A stretch of 64,000 nt of DNA from Desulfopila sp. IMCC35006 (lineage in GTDB: Bacteria; Desulfobacterota; Desulfobulbia; Desulfobulbales; Desulfocapsaceae): contig NZ_SWCM01000001.1 of assembly GCF_005116645.1 (NCBI RefSeq), positions 372,001 through 436,000 of the forward strand. Reading direction: 5' to 3'. The notes beneath the pieces were generated by a model. It made no database searches. It saw only the letters and a list, made by a program, of their open reading frames with translations, and had not been told where the DNA came from. Below are positions 35,108 through 43,860 of this stretch, one piece after another. Each line of letters opens with the position of its first letter. Position 1 is the first letter of the stretch. The translations under genes and the position numbers were made by a program.

Positions 35108-37290
35108 CGGGAAAAACCGTGTACCTCCAGGCCGCCGGGATAATCAGCGCGCTCGGCTCGGGGCTGGGCGCAACAGAGCAGATCCTGCGCGAGAACCGCT
35201 CGGCAATTAAACCGCTTGCGCTGTTTACCCCGCTGCATGGTGCACCTCTTCCTGCAGGGGAGGTTGGTGTTGATTTTTTCGATCAGCGCGATCCAGCAGC
35301 CCTGCCCAGAACACACCGCTTAGCCCTCGCTGCAGTCAGACAGGCCATGGCCGATTCAGCTCTCCTTCACCCGCCCGAGGCCGTAATACTCGGCACGACG
35401 ACCGGCGGTATTCTGACCACGGAACAGCTGCTGAAAAATAAGTCCCGGCAGAAAGAACTGTATCAGTACCATGGGCTGCATAGCGTCGCCACCTGCGTTG
35501 CCAGAGAGTGCCACTGCACAGGCCCGGCACTGGTTGTGTCCACCGCCTGTTCGTCCGGAGTCGTGGCGATTGCCCTGGCCCTGCAGATGCTCCGCAGCGG
35601 TCTGTACAAGACGGTTCTTGCCGGAGGGGTCGACTCGCTCAGCAGGCTGACCTACTTTGGTTTTCACTCTCTGCAATTGGTGGATCAGACAGGCTGCAAA
35701 CCTCTAGATCAAAACCGCCAGGGTATGGCGGTGGCTGAAGGTGCTGGAATGCTCCTGCTCACCACCGAAAAACCGGACAACTATCTGGCCGAAATTCTGG
35801 GTGCCGGCCTTTCCTGCGATGCCTATCATCCTGCCGCGCCACACCCGGACGGCCAGGGGGCCTTCACGGCGATGCAGAACGCGTTGACCGATGCCGGACT
35901 TCCCCCGGAGGCCATCAGCTATATCAATCTGCACGGCACCGGCACGCCGGATAACGACCTGGCGGAAGCCAAAGCCGTGCGTCGTCTTTTCGCCACGGTA
36001 CCGCCGCTTTCCTCTATAAAAGGAGCATCCGGCCACAGCCTCGCTGCCGCCGGGGCCATTGAAGCGATAGTCTCCACCATCGCCATAGCTAAAGGGTTGA
36101 TGCCGGCCAATACCGGCCTGCAACACGTCGATCCCCTGCTCGGTGTTTCGCCGCTGGTAAAGCCGCTTGAGGCTCCGGTACAAACCGTTCTCACGAATTC
36201 CTTTGGCTTTGGCGGCAACAACGGCTCCCTGGTTATCGGCGCACCCAATGGTTCCGTTTCGAGAGCCGCCTCCCCCCAGGTTGCAGCACTGGCCATTCAT
36301 GGCTATTCCTGCCTGAGCGGTGCAGGCGATACCCCTTCGACCATCAACCGACTGCATGCCGGCGGCTCCGTTGCCGGGATGACGGAAATCGATACTCTTT
36401 CCAGAAATCTGCCCTCCCGCCTGGTCCGTCGCCTCAAGCGGCTGCCGCGTATGACGCTCTCTTTAGCGGTACAGGCCCATCTGGATTCCGACCTGACTGA
36501 GCTGAAACCGGGTTCTGTTTTTATGGGAACCGGTTGGGGAGGCCTCTCCGAAACCCACGATTTCCTGGCCCGCCTGGCGGAATCCAAGGAGCAGTTTCCC
36601 AGTCCCACCGACTTTGTCGGATCGGTGCATAACGGACCGGCCAGCCAGGTTGCGATCATGTTTGGCGCAACCGGCCCCAATATTACCACCAGCGGCGGAG
36701 ATTATTCGTTTGAACAGGCCCTCCTGGCAGCGCAGCTGATGTTTGACGACCAGGACAGGCCGGCTCTCGTTCTTGTGGCAGAGGAAGGGCATGAAACATT
36801 TTCACCGCTGTTAGATGCGTCAATAAATAACGAATCTGCTCTCGCGGATGGCGGTGGTGCGTTTTGTGTCAATCGGGACCGAAAAGGCGCCATCTGCTGT
36901 ATTTCCCTGCCGTTTTATAAAAGCTGTGAGGCAGAGAACGTAATCACCGATCTGGTGAAGACGCTTGACGCCAGGGCAGGACGGCGGGATTACGCCCTCA
37001 TTCTGGCAGGGATTCCTGCAGCGATGCACAGCCAGGCAGCGCCACAGCTCGAAGAGTTTACCGCGCTTTTGCAAACATCTGCCCCTATTGTCCCTTATCG
37101 CCAATTGACCGGACAGTTTGCTTGCGCGTCCGCAGTAGCGACAGCTCTTGCCGTGTCACTTTTCGTCTCGGGAACTATTCCCGGCACTCTGACGGGAGGA
37201 CCTGACATTGCCTTAACAGAGTCTTGCCACAAAATTTTAGTGTTGGGCCTGGGACAGTACATTACCGCGATAGAACTTTGCAGACCATGA
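35104..37290 (+). CDS. Fused ketosynthase / chain-length-factor-like protein
   Basis: 728 aa. Residues 1-385 are an active KAS: Cys149 in STACSSGVVA, His278 in NLHGTGTPDN, Lys306 and His311 in KGASGHSLAAAG. Residues about 395-728 form a second, shorter KAS-like domain; SVHNGPASQVAIMFG and TTSGGDYSFEQALLAA match the chain-length-factor (Ketoacyl-synt_2) pattern, where the nucleophile Cys is absent (Asp533 or neighbour at its place). In aryl-polyene systems KS and CLF are separate subunits of a dimer; here they are one protein. Starts with TTG at 35104 (GTG 35119 possible). Confidence 0.85.
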   Translation: MTGKTVYLQAAGIISALGSGLGATEQILRENRSAIKPLALFTPLHGAPLPAGEVGVDFFDQRDPAALPRTHRLALAAVRQAMADSALLHPPEAVILGTTTGGILTTEQLLKNKSRQKELYQYHGLHSVATCVARECHCTGPALVVSTACSSGVVAIALALQMLRSGLYKTVLAGGVDSLSRLTYFGFHSLQLVDQTGCKPLDQNRQGMAVAEGAGMLLLTTEKPDNYLAEILGAGLSCDAYHPAAPHPDGQGAFTAMQNALTDAGLPPEAISYINLHGTGTPDNDLAEAKAVRRLFATVPPLSSIKGASGHSLAAAGAIEAIVSTIAIAKGLMPANTGLQHVDPLLGVSPLVKPLEAPVQTVLTNSFGFGGNNGSLVIGAPNGSVSRAASPQVAALAIHGYSCLSGAGDTPSTINRLHAGGSVAGMTEIDTLSRNLPSRLVRRLKRLPRMTLSLAVQAHLDSDLTELKPGSVFMGTGWGGLSETHDFLARLAESKEQFPSPTDFVGSVHNGPASQVAIMFGATGPNITTSGGDYSFEQALLAAQLMFDDQDRPALVLVAEEGHETFSPLLDASINNESALADGGGAFCVNRDRKGAICCISLPFYKSCEAENVITDLVKTLDARAGRRDYALILAGIPAAMHSQAAPQLEEFTALLQTSAPIVPYRQLTGQFACASAVATALAVSLFVSGTIPGTLTGGPDIALTESCHKILVLGLGQYITAIELCRP

Positions 37291-38639
37291 AAATACTGCT
37301 CGTCTCCCCCAACACGCTAACCAACCCGTACCCGGTATATCCCATCGGACTTGATTATGTCGCCGGAGCCATCTCGCCGGTGCATGAGGTGCGCCTTGCT
37401 GATCTCAATGTGCATTCTCTGGATGATCTTGACGAAATACTGCTTGCATTCAATCCGGACATCATAGGGTTTTCCTGCCGCAATATCGATAACATGGAAG
37501 CTGGCGGATCCCGCTATTTTATCGATGAGTACCGGAAGGTCGTTGTCCGGCTGCGGAAAAGCTCAAAAGCTTTAATTATCTGCGGCGGCAGCGGATTTAC
37601 CATCATGCCGAAGCAGATCATGACCACCCTTGGCGCCGACTACGGTATTATCGGCGAGGGGGAACGATTCGGCCTGCTGGTCGAGGCCTTAGCCAGGGGA
37701 GAGGAACCGACCAGGCTCCCCGGAGTGATTGCTGCCGCCGCCAGACAGGCGACAGCAACCCCGCCTCCATGGGATGGCCCGATAGTGCGAAATTTTCAGG
37801 GCCATGCCGACCACAATCGTTTCTATCTCGAAAAAGGGGGAATGCTTAATCTGCAGAGTAAGCGAGGCTGCTCCTTTCACTGCATTTACTGCTCCTACCC
37901 GCATATCGAGGGGCGCAAACACCGCCTGATCGCACCGGAGAAAGTCGCCCGGATGGCCCTTGATCTTCAAGAGTCCGGCGCCAGATATTTCTTTGTCACC
38001 GACTCGGCGTTTAATTCCGATATCAGACACAGCCTCGCCGTGGCCAGAGCTTTCAAAGCAGCCGGAATTTCGATCCCTTGGGGCGGTTTTTTTGCCCCCG
38101 TCAGGCTCCCGGCTGGTTATTTTTCAATTATGGCCGATGCCGGTCTTTCGCATGTTGAATTCGGCACAGAATCGCTGGCAGACGCAATACTGAAAACCTA
38201 CCGTAAACCGTTTACCGTTCGTGATGTCCTTGCCGCCCATCAACAGGCCCTTGATGCCGGACTGCATGCCGCCCACTATCTCCTGCTGGGCGGCCCCGGC
38301 GAATCCGCCGCCACTGTCTCAGAGACTCTGGATAACATCGATAAACTCCCCCGAACCGTACTGTTTTTTTTCATCGGCATCAGGATATATCCCCAGACAG
38401 AACTCTATGATATCGCTCTTGCTGAGGGCAAGATAAGTGCGGCCACGAATTTGCTGGAGCCAATTTTTTACCAGGCCGACGACATTGACCGTCAAAGCAT
38501 CGAGAAACTTGTCACTGCACGGGTTGGCAAGCGCGTCAACTGTGTTGTCGGCTCCGGTGACGCAGGCGAGATCACCCCGGTCAGCAGGATGTATGCCCGC
38601 GGCTATACCGGACCGCTCTGGGAGCATCTTATTCGTTAG
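37287..38639 (+). CDS. B12-binding radical SAM protein
   Basis: 450 aa. N-terminal B12-domain-like region (ICGGSGFTIMP, IIGEGER) and radical SAM motif CSFHCIYC (Cys195, 199, 202). LLLGGPGESAATVSETLDNI and FFIGIRIYPQT are typical of the family downstream. ATG at 37287 overlaps the ketosynthase stop by ATGA, so it is co-translated with the chain-building enzyme. Second of three such proteins in the cluster; substrate unknown, presumably the acyl chain. Confidence 0.85.
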   Translation: MKILLVSPNTLTNPYPVYPIGLDYVAGAISPVHEVRLADLNVHSLDDLDEILLAFNPDIIGFSCRNIDNMEAGGSRYFIDEYRKVVVRLRKSSKALIICGGSGFTIMPKQIMTTLGADYGIIGEGERFGLLVEALARGEEPTRLPGVIAAAARQATATPPPWDGPIVRNFQGHADHNRFYLEKGGMLNLQSKRGCSFHCIYCSYPHIEGRKHRLIAPEKVARMALDLQESGARYFFVTDSAFNSDIRHSLAVARAFKAAGISIPWGGFFAPVRLPAGYFSIMADAGLSHVEFGTESLADAILKTYRKPFTVRDVLAAHQQALDAGLHAAHYLLLGGPGESAATVSETLDNIDKLPRTVLFFFIGIRIYPQTELYDIALAEGKISAATNLLEPIFYQADDIDRQSIEKLVTARVGKRVNCVVGSGDAGEITPVSRMYARGYTGPLWEHLIR

Positions 38640-38672
38640 CATCAGCAGGTCCTTCAACCCCACATCAGGCTT

Positions 38673-40163
38673 ATGACAACTCGCGCAGCTGTTCCCCCTA
38701 AAAAAGTACTCATTATCGGCTCCGGCATCGGCGGCCTCAGTACGGCAATAATCCTGGCTGAACTAGGCTTTGACGTCACGGTGCTGGAGAAAAATCATCA
38801 CCCGGGGGGGGTGATGCGCAGCTATACCCGAGACGGCATCGAGTGCGGGGTCGGGGTGCATTATCTGGGCTCGCTTGATAAGGGCCAGATCCTCAGGACT
38901 TTTTTTGATTATCTCGGTGTCACCGAGGCAATCCCTCTGACCCGAATGGGCGGCAACGGCATTATCGACCGGTATATTTTCACCTCTCCCGCCAGCCGTC
39001 TGCCGCACTTTGATCTGCCGCCTGGAATGGATGCATATGAAGAAAATCTCATTAGGGCATTCCCAGCAGAACAAGAGAAGATCGCCAGAATAATGGACCC
39101 GGTACGGCAGGCAGCCAAACAGCTGCATGCGCTCGATTTTCTCTCTACCCCCGACGACAATTTTACGCTGCTTGATCACTACGATCCATTCGGGGCCGTA
39201 CTCAGCAATCTCGGCTGCTCGGCAGAGCTGCGCAACGTCTTGTCCGTCCCCTCTTCCTGGCTGGGCGTGCCTCTTGACGACTGCCCGGCCTACTATCACA
39301 ACATGGCGCTGGCCTCCTATGTTTCCTCCTCATGGCGCCTTGAGCGCAACGGAGCCCATATGGCCGACGTCTTCGCCGAACGGCTGGTGGCTCTGGGTGG
39401 AAAGATTATCACGGACGCGGAAGTGAGCCGAATCGAGGTCGATTCGCGGGTGGTCAAAGGTCTGCACCTGCAATCGGGGGAAAAGCTGCCGGCCGAACTC
39501 GTCATTGGCGCAGTGCACCCGAAAATTGTGCTGCAGATGCTCTCGGCACCAGACGTCAAACCATCTTACCGAAAACGGATAAGCACCTTGCAGGATACCC
39601 ATGGCATTTTTTCGGTCCATGTCAGTATCGATGCAGAGAGTCACCGGGAAATTCCCCATAACATCTTTAAAATAGAGACGAGCCAGAGAGGCGGTATCTC
39701 GGATCTCAAATACTATCAAATCCGCCGGAGCGAAAAAAAAGGCCGGAACCTGCTGTCGATTCTCACCTCCGGCATGGATGCATTATGGGCCCCCTGGGAA
39801 GGGACCCGCAGCGGTCGCCGGGGAAGAGAGTATCTGGAAGCAAAGGAAAGATACGCGGCAGAGCTGGTAGAAGAAGCGGCGCAGATGTTCGGCGCCTTGA
39901 AAGGGGCAAAAGTCATCGATGCCAGCACCCCTCTCACCATGCGGGACTGGGTCAACAGTCCCGGCGGCAGCGCCTACGGGGTCCTTCGTTCCTCCAGTCA
40001 GATGCTGGCGACCGCCCTGTTAAATCGGACTGCCGTGAAAGGATTGTATCTGGCCGGGCAGAATGTCATGGCCCCCGGCATTATCGGCACCATTATGGGT
40101 TCTTTCAGTACGGTAAAATTGATCCTCGGGCCGGATGAATTTAAAAATCTGGTCCGATTGTAA
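38673..40163 (+). CDS. Phytoene-desaturase/retinol-saturase-like FAD oxidoreductase
   Basis: 496 aa. FAD Rossmann motif IIGSGIGGLSTA (about 14-25) followed by VLEKNHHPGG; C-terminal FAD contact LYLAGQNVMAPGIIGTIMGS. This is the CrtI fold, which introduces, removes or moves double bonds in polyenes. No phytoene synthase or other carotenoid gene is near, so the substrate is likely the cluster's acyl polyene. CrtI-like genes together with B12-radical SAM genes recall the proposed ladderane gene sets. Confidence 0.88.
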   Translation: MTTRAAVPPKKVLIIGSGIGGLSTAIILAELGFDVTVLEKNHHPGGVMRSYTRDGIECGVGVHYLGSLDKGQILRTFFDYLGVTEAIPLTRMGGNGIIDRYIFTSPASRLPHFDLPPGMDAYEENLIRAFPAEQEKIARIMDPVRQAAKQLHALDFLSTPDDNFTLLDHYDPFGAVLSNLGCSAELRNVLSVPSSWLGVPLDDCPAYYHNMALASYVSSSWRLERNGAHMADVFAERLVALGGKIITDAEVSRIEVDSRVVKGLHLQSGEKLPAELVIGAVHPKIVLQMLSAPDVKPSYRKRISTLQDTHGIFSVHVSIDAESHREIPHNIFKIETSQRGGISDLKYYQIRRSEKKGRNLLSILTSGMDALWAPWEGTRSGRRGREYLEAKERYAAELVEEAAQMFGALKGAKVIDASTPLTMRDWVNSPGGSAYGVLRSSSQMLATALLNRTAVKGLYLAGQNVMAPGIIGTIMGSFSTVKLILGPDEFKNLVRL

Positions 40164-40172
40164 GGAGTTTTT

Positions 40173-40721
40173 GTGATACGAATCAGTCTGTTTATCCTTG
40201 GCACTCTCGGCTTTCTTCGTTTTTCCTGGCGACCTCTGCACAATCCTGGATCACACGGTTTCTACCGCTTTTTTGTTTTTGAAGGCATCTTGTTGCTGGT
40301 CCTGCTCAACCACCCTCACTGGTTCAACGACCCCTTTTCAGCAATGCACCTTGTGTCCTGGTTCTTTTTGCTCGTCTCGATTTTTTTTATTATCCAGTCG
40401 CTTCTGATGCTCAGGAGTAAAGGGGGGCATGCCAGGCGCGAAGAAATGCCGGAAAACCTCGCTTTTGAAAATACTGCCCATGTTGTGGATACAGGCCTGT
40501 ATCGCTATATTCGACACCCCATGTACAGCTCTCTGCTTTTTCTCGGCTGGGGTGCGTTCTGTAAAAATATTACCCCATTGAGTATGGGCCTGGTTCTTTT
40601 GGTGAGTGGCTTGCTCATCGCTACGGCAAAGGTGGAAGAGCGGGAGAATATTCAGTTTTTTGGCAAGAAATACGAGGAGTACATGCAGCGAACCAGGATG
40701 TTTATCCCCTGGCTGCTGTAA
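40173..40721 (+). CDS. Isoprenylcysteine carboxyl-methyltransferase-family protein
   Basis: 182 aa, about five hydrophobic segments. The C-terminal ICMT/PEMT motif is GLYRYIRHPMYSSLL, then EERENIQFFGKKYEEY, which form the SAM site. GTG start at 40173 with AAGGAG five bases upstream. Members methylate lipid carboxylates, phospholipid amines or other membrane substrates. Position after the CrtI-like gene suggests methylation of the lipid product. Confidence 0.85.
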   Translation: MIRISLFILGTLGFLRFSWRPLHNPGSHGFYRFFVFEGILLLVLLNHPHWFNDPFSAMHLVSWFFLLVSIFFIIQSLLMLRSKGGHARREEMPENLAFENTAHVVDTGLYRYIRHPMYSSLLFLGWGAFCKNITPLSMGLVLLVSGLLIATAKVEERENIQFFGKKYEEYMQRTRMFIPWLL

Positions 40722-40723
40722 AT

Positions 40724-41893
40724 TCACACAACCGTCAAAGAAACCCAGCCAACTGCAAATCGGCCGCTTTCCGGAATCATCCCCAGTATCCGATCTCCTT
40801 TTTTGAGTCTGCCCGAAGAAAATAGCTCCTCCAGCATAATATAAAAAGAGGCCGAACCAGTATTTCCCTTGCTGGAAAGGTTGGAAAACCAGCGATCTTC
40901 CGGAATGGGAAAACCGATCTCTGCCAGCCCGTTCATGACCGGCTCTTTAAAGTATTCGGAAGAATAATGCGGCAGGAACCAGTCAACTCCAGACGGCTTG
41001 AGACTATGCTTGACCACCAGCCGGGGCAGACTCTCACCAATGGTCGCCCGAATTATCTCCCGGTTCAGCAGGCGGGCATCCTGTTTAATGGTCATGATCC
41101 CCTGTTTTTCCAATCCGCCGTTCCTGGCATACTCGCGCCAGCCGGTGAGGCTGCCATCTTTCTGCTTCACCGCTCCCGCATACATGCAGGCTTCTAATTG
41201 ATGGGCATGGGAGATAATTTCAATCCAGTCGATCCTGAGGCTCGGTCGCCCAGCTGCCGGCTTGTCTTCGATCAACACCGCACCGGCACCATCGGAGAGC
41301 ATCCAGCGCAGAAAATCCGCCTCAAAGGAAAATGCCGGGTGACGTTTCGTTTGGTTTTTTTCAAACTCTTTATTTTTGCTGCTGCCACTCATGGCTGCAA
41401 AAAAATCACCCCGCAAAAAGGTACACGCCAGCTCCGAGCCCGTAGTGACCGCGTTGGCGGTCATCCCCTGGGCCACCGAAAGCGCGCCGAATTTCATGGC
41501 CGTAATACCGGAGAGACAAATCCCGGCGGTAGAGATGACCTCACACGGCCCCGCTCCAGCCAGTTCGCCATGCACCATGGAACCGTGTCCCGGCATAAGC
41601 TGATCAGGCGAGGAGGTGCCGCAGCAAAGACACTCCAGCCACAGGGCAAGCTGGTCGTCACCTGGCCGTAGACGACGAACCGCCTCTGCCGCCAGCTGGG
41701 CGTTTGTATAGGTGATTCGGCCAGTTTGGGGATCCATGGCATAATACCTGGTCTTGATACCGTTGTTGCCAAGGATAATCTGCCTGGTTTTTGCCGAAAT
41801 ATTACTGACCGCCCCGAGATAGTCGTCCAGTGCCCTGTTGTCCACCGGTTCGCCGGGCAGCACAGAAGACACTGCGGTAATAAAAGCATTCAT
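40724..41893 (-). CDS. KAS III-like condensing enzyme
   Basis: 389 aa thiolase fold of the KASIII/StlD-DarB type. The Cys-His-Asn triad is Cys127 (numbered from the upstream TTG) in STAGICLSG, a His in WFLPHYSSEYF, and Asn in NLSSKGNTGSAS. KASIII enzymes start chains on acyl-CoA/ACP; DarB/StlD types join two acyl units to make rings. Either would fit. ATG 41893 is chosen with GGA nine bases upstream. Two bases from the end of the convergent methyltransferase gene, three from the stop of the preceding radical SAM gene. Confidence 0.85.
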   Translation of the reverse strand: MNAFITAVSSVLPGEPVDNRALDDYLGAVSNISAKTRQIILGNNGIKTRYYAMDPQTGRITYTNAQLAAEAVRRLRPGDDQLALWLECLCCGTSSPDQLMPGHGSMVHGELAGAGPCEVISTAGICLSGITAMKFGALSVAQGMTANAVTTGSELACTFLRGDFFAAMSGSSKNKEFEKNQTKRHPAFSFEADFLRWMLSDGAGAVLIEDKPAAGRPSLRIDWIEIISHAHQLEACMYAGAVKQKDGSLTGWREYARNGGLEKQGIMTIKQDARLLNREIIRATIGESLPRLVVKHSLKPSGVDWFLPHYSSEYFKEPVMNGLAEIGFPIPEDRWFSNLSSKGNTGSASFYIMLEELFSSGRLKKGDRILGMIPESGRFAVGWVSLTVV

Positions 41894-41896
41894 CAA

Positions 41897-43192
41897 TTAA
41901 ATCCGTGCATTCTTATGACTGGTGGCAAGCAGTTCGGCGTAAAGCGTATAGAACTGTTTTTCCGCAAGCTTTGTTTTGGTAACGGCATTGGTCAAGGTGT
42001 AATAATCAAGATTATGATTAACAATGCTGTTTTTCTGCTGCGGATAAAGGTCGGTACCCGGTAGTGGGGTCATAACCGTAATCATCGGCAGATCAACCGT
42101 GTTGTTGTCAAGATACTCGCCGAGACGGGCGAAATCGGCCTCATCATAATCGGGTGCGATGATAAAATCTCCAACAATCGTAATCCCCATCTCCTGCAGA
42201 ATGGTGATGGCTTCGCCATTAATGCTCGCTTTGTTCGCCTTATTCATGACCGAAAGGGACGCATCACTGATCCCCTCAAAACCGATGATCACCGCCCGCA
42301 GTCCGGCCTGCTGCCATTGCCGAACCATTTCCGGGTACTGAACGACCGTATCCGAGCGTATATCAGCCAGATATTGCTTGTGCAGATCGGCGTCAATGAG
42401 AGCCTGCCCCAGGGCCTTTGCCCGTTCAATATCTCCGAAAGTATTGGCATCGACAAGCCTGATGACCGGAATATCACCAAGCAGCCGGATATCCCTCAGC
42501 ACCGCCTCAATCGATTTAGTCAGATACCTGCCACCGGTCTGCCCCTTGATGCAGCAGAAAGAACAGCGATGCGGACAACCATAGGCGGAGGCGACAAAAC
42601 CCATATTGATGTTCAATTTTTCCAGGACATAATGATGACGATATTGGCTCACCAGATGATAGGCAGGCGGTCGGTCATCAACCAGATCAATGACGGTATT
42701 GCAGCAGTCCGGCCGCCGAAGATCAGCCCCTGGATTCGTCTTGAGCAGACCCGGTATGCCCCGGTCGGTCTCATCTTTTTCCAGGCTCGAGACCAGATCG
42801 GCAAAGACTTTCTTGCCCAAACCAACGACTATAAAATCAACCGCCGGATGATTAAAAAACGAGGGATCATTGCTTGCATGAACCCCTCCAACCACGACAA
42901 CTGACGCACAGCAATCTTTGATCTTTGCGGCCAGGTGCAGCATGGTATTTGCTTCACAGGTTACCCCGGTAATACCAACCACATCCGGGATAAAACCGGC
43001 CAACAAGGCATCAAGCCCATCGGGGTCTGCCTTCAGATCAGCAATTCGCACATCATGCTGGAGCAAATTGCCGGCAAGTTCCTCCAAGGCAAGCGGCTCG
43101 CCCCGAAAAATCTGCTTGAGCGAGTCTATGCCATAGCGTTCCTCCGGAATACTGCGGCCGCAATTGGGAGGATTAATGAGAAGAATGTTCAT
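41897..43192 (-). CDS. B12-binding radical SAM protein
   Basis: 431 aa. B12-domain-like N-terminus (INPPNCGRSIP, VVVVGGVHASND) and radical SAM motif CPHRCSFC (Cys206, 210, 213). VIGFEGISDASLSVMNKANK and FIIAPDYDEADF belong to the barrel. With the KASIII-like gene it forms a two-gene operon converging on the plus operon. Third B12-radical SAM protein of the cluster, and only distantly similar to the others by eye, so probably a separate reaction. Confidence 0.85.
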   Translation of the reverse strand: MNILLINPPNCGRSIPEERYGIDSLKQIFRGEPLALEELAGNLLQHDVRIADLKADPDGLDALLAGFIPDVVGITGVTCEANTMLHLAAKIKDCCASVVVVGGVHASNDPSFFNHPAVDFIVVGLGKKVFADLVSSLEKDETDRGIPGLLKTNPGADLRRPDCCNTVIDLVDDRPPAYHLVSQYRHHYVLEKLNINMGFVASAYGCPHRCSFCCIKGQTGGRYLTKSIEAVLRDIRLLGDIPVIRLVDANTFGDIERAKALGQALIDADLHKQYLADIRSDTVVQYPEMVRQWQQAGLRAVIIGFEGISDASLSVMNKANKASINGEAITILQEMGITIVGDFIIAPDYDEADFARLGEYLDNNTVDLPMITVMTPLPGTDLYPQQKNSIVNHNLDYYTLTNAVTKTKLAEKQFYTLYAELLATSHKNARI

Positions 43193-43365
43193 GATTTATC
43201 GATAGGTTGTCTATGATCGTTGCAGTAGAATCAGGGTCATCCGGCATCCACCTCCAGCAAATGGGAAAATAACCAGGGCTTTTTTCAGTACTCCAGGGAC
43301 AGAAGTACTCTGATATAAAATATCTTCTTGCGAAACAACAAGAAAATGTTCCGGCACGCAATTAT

Positions 43366-43452
43366 CCCGCCCCAAAAGATTTACTGGTGTTCTCTTAAGC
43401 ACTTGATCGACGGGTGTATGCTCATTGAAACAGCAGATTTTCTTGTGACAAC
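43366..43452. repeat. Composite hairpin repeat, degenerate copy D
   Basis: CCCGCCCCAAAAGATTTACTG, TTAAGCACTTGATCGACGGGTG, ATGCTCATTGAAACAGCA and TTTTCTTGTGACAA follow the same block order as copies A and C but with many changes and a lost second arm. Remnants of 27-bp units (AGTACTC twice) lie just upstream at about 43288-43316. Confidence 0.6.
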
Positions 43453-43467
43453 CTTGCATACTCTTTC

Positions 43468-43637
43468 GTGATTATCACGAAAATTCAGCTGAGGAGATCC
43501 AGAGGGATATGAGGTGCCCTTTGCACGGGTGTTCCGCAGCCCGGATGGCTGCGGTCAAGCCCCCAGGGATGGGTTTATGGCGTCCTGTGCAAAGGGTATC
43601 TCATATCCCCATATAGCTGAGGTTTAGTGATAATCAC
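43468..43637. mobile_element. MITE-like element, copy 1
   Basis: 170 bp, ends in GTGATTATCAC / GTGATAATCAC inverted repeats, with an inner pair of inverted repeats around GATATGAGGTGCCCTTTGCAC and a core hairpin CCGCAGCC/GGCTGCGG. Very similar to copy 2 at 51586-51753. No target duplication is evident here; the element lies inside the repeat-rich spacer. Non-coding, no transposase. Confidence 0.8.
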
Positions 43638-43666
43638 AAGATATTCATATTCTGTCACTGCATAAT

Positions 43667-43860
43667 CCCGCCAAAAAGCGCTGCGGGATAATTTTCAATA
43701 CTCGCTTGCCAGATACTCTTTCCAGTACTCGCTTGACGGGTACTCTTTCCAGTACTCGCTTGACGGGTACTCTTTCCAGTACTCGCTTGACGGGTATAAG
43801 CTCATTGAAACAAGCTATGTTCTTGTAACAAAAGCACAAGATATTCTGTCACTGCATAAT
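43667..43860. repeat. Composite repeat copy C1 with 27-bp tandem array
   Basis: Starts with CCCGCC...GCGGG, then 3.6 units of AGTACTCGCTTGACGGG + TACTCTTTCC (43697-43794: one degenerate, two perfect, one partial), then ATAAGCTCATTGAAACAAGC and a hairpin remnant. The following 20 bases TGTCACTGCATAATCCCGCC occur again before copy C2. A minus-strand reading frame of 64 codons over it merely repeats VPVKRVLER and is not a believable gene. Confidence 0.85.

Noticed and set aside
43211-43459. 82-codon minus-strand frame with a similar N-terminus to the previous one
   Set aside because: Similarity comes from the shared repeat family; the rest is unlike any protein and lacks a ribosome site.
43697-43794. 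27-bp tandem repeats as a CRISPR array
   Set aside because: Units are directly adjacent with no unique spacers, and no cas gene is in the window.
43645-43839. 64-codon minus-strand frame with VPVKRVLER repeats
   Set aside because: It is produced by the 27-bp tandem repeat (a multiple of three) and by repeat blocks seen elsewhere out of frame.
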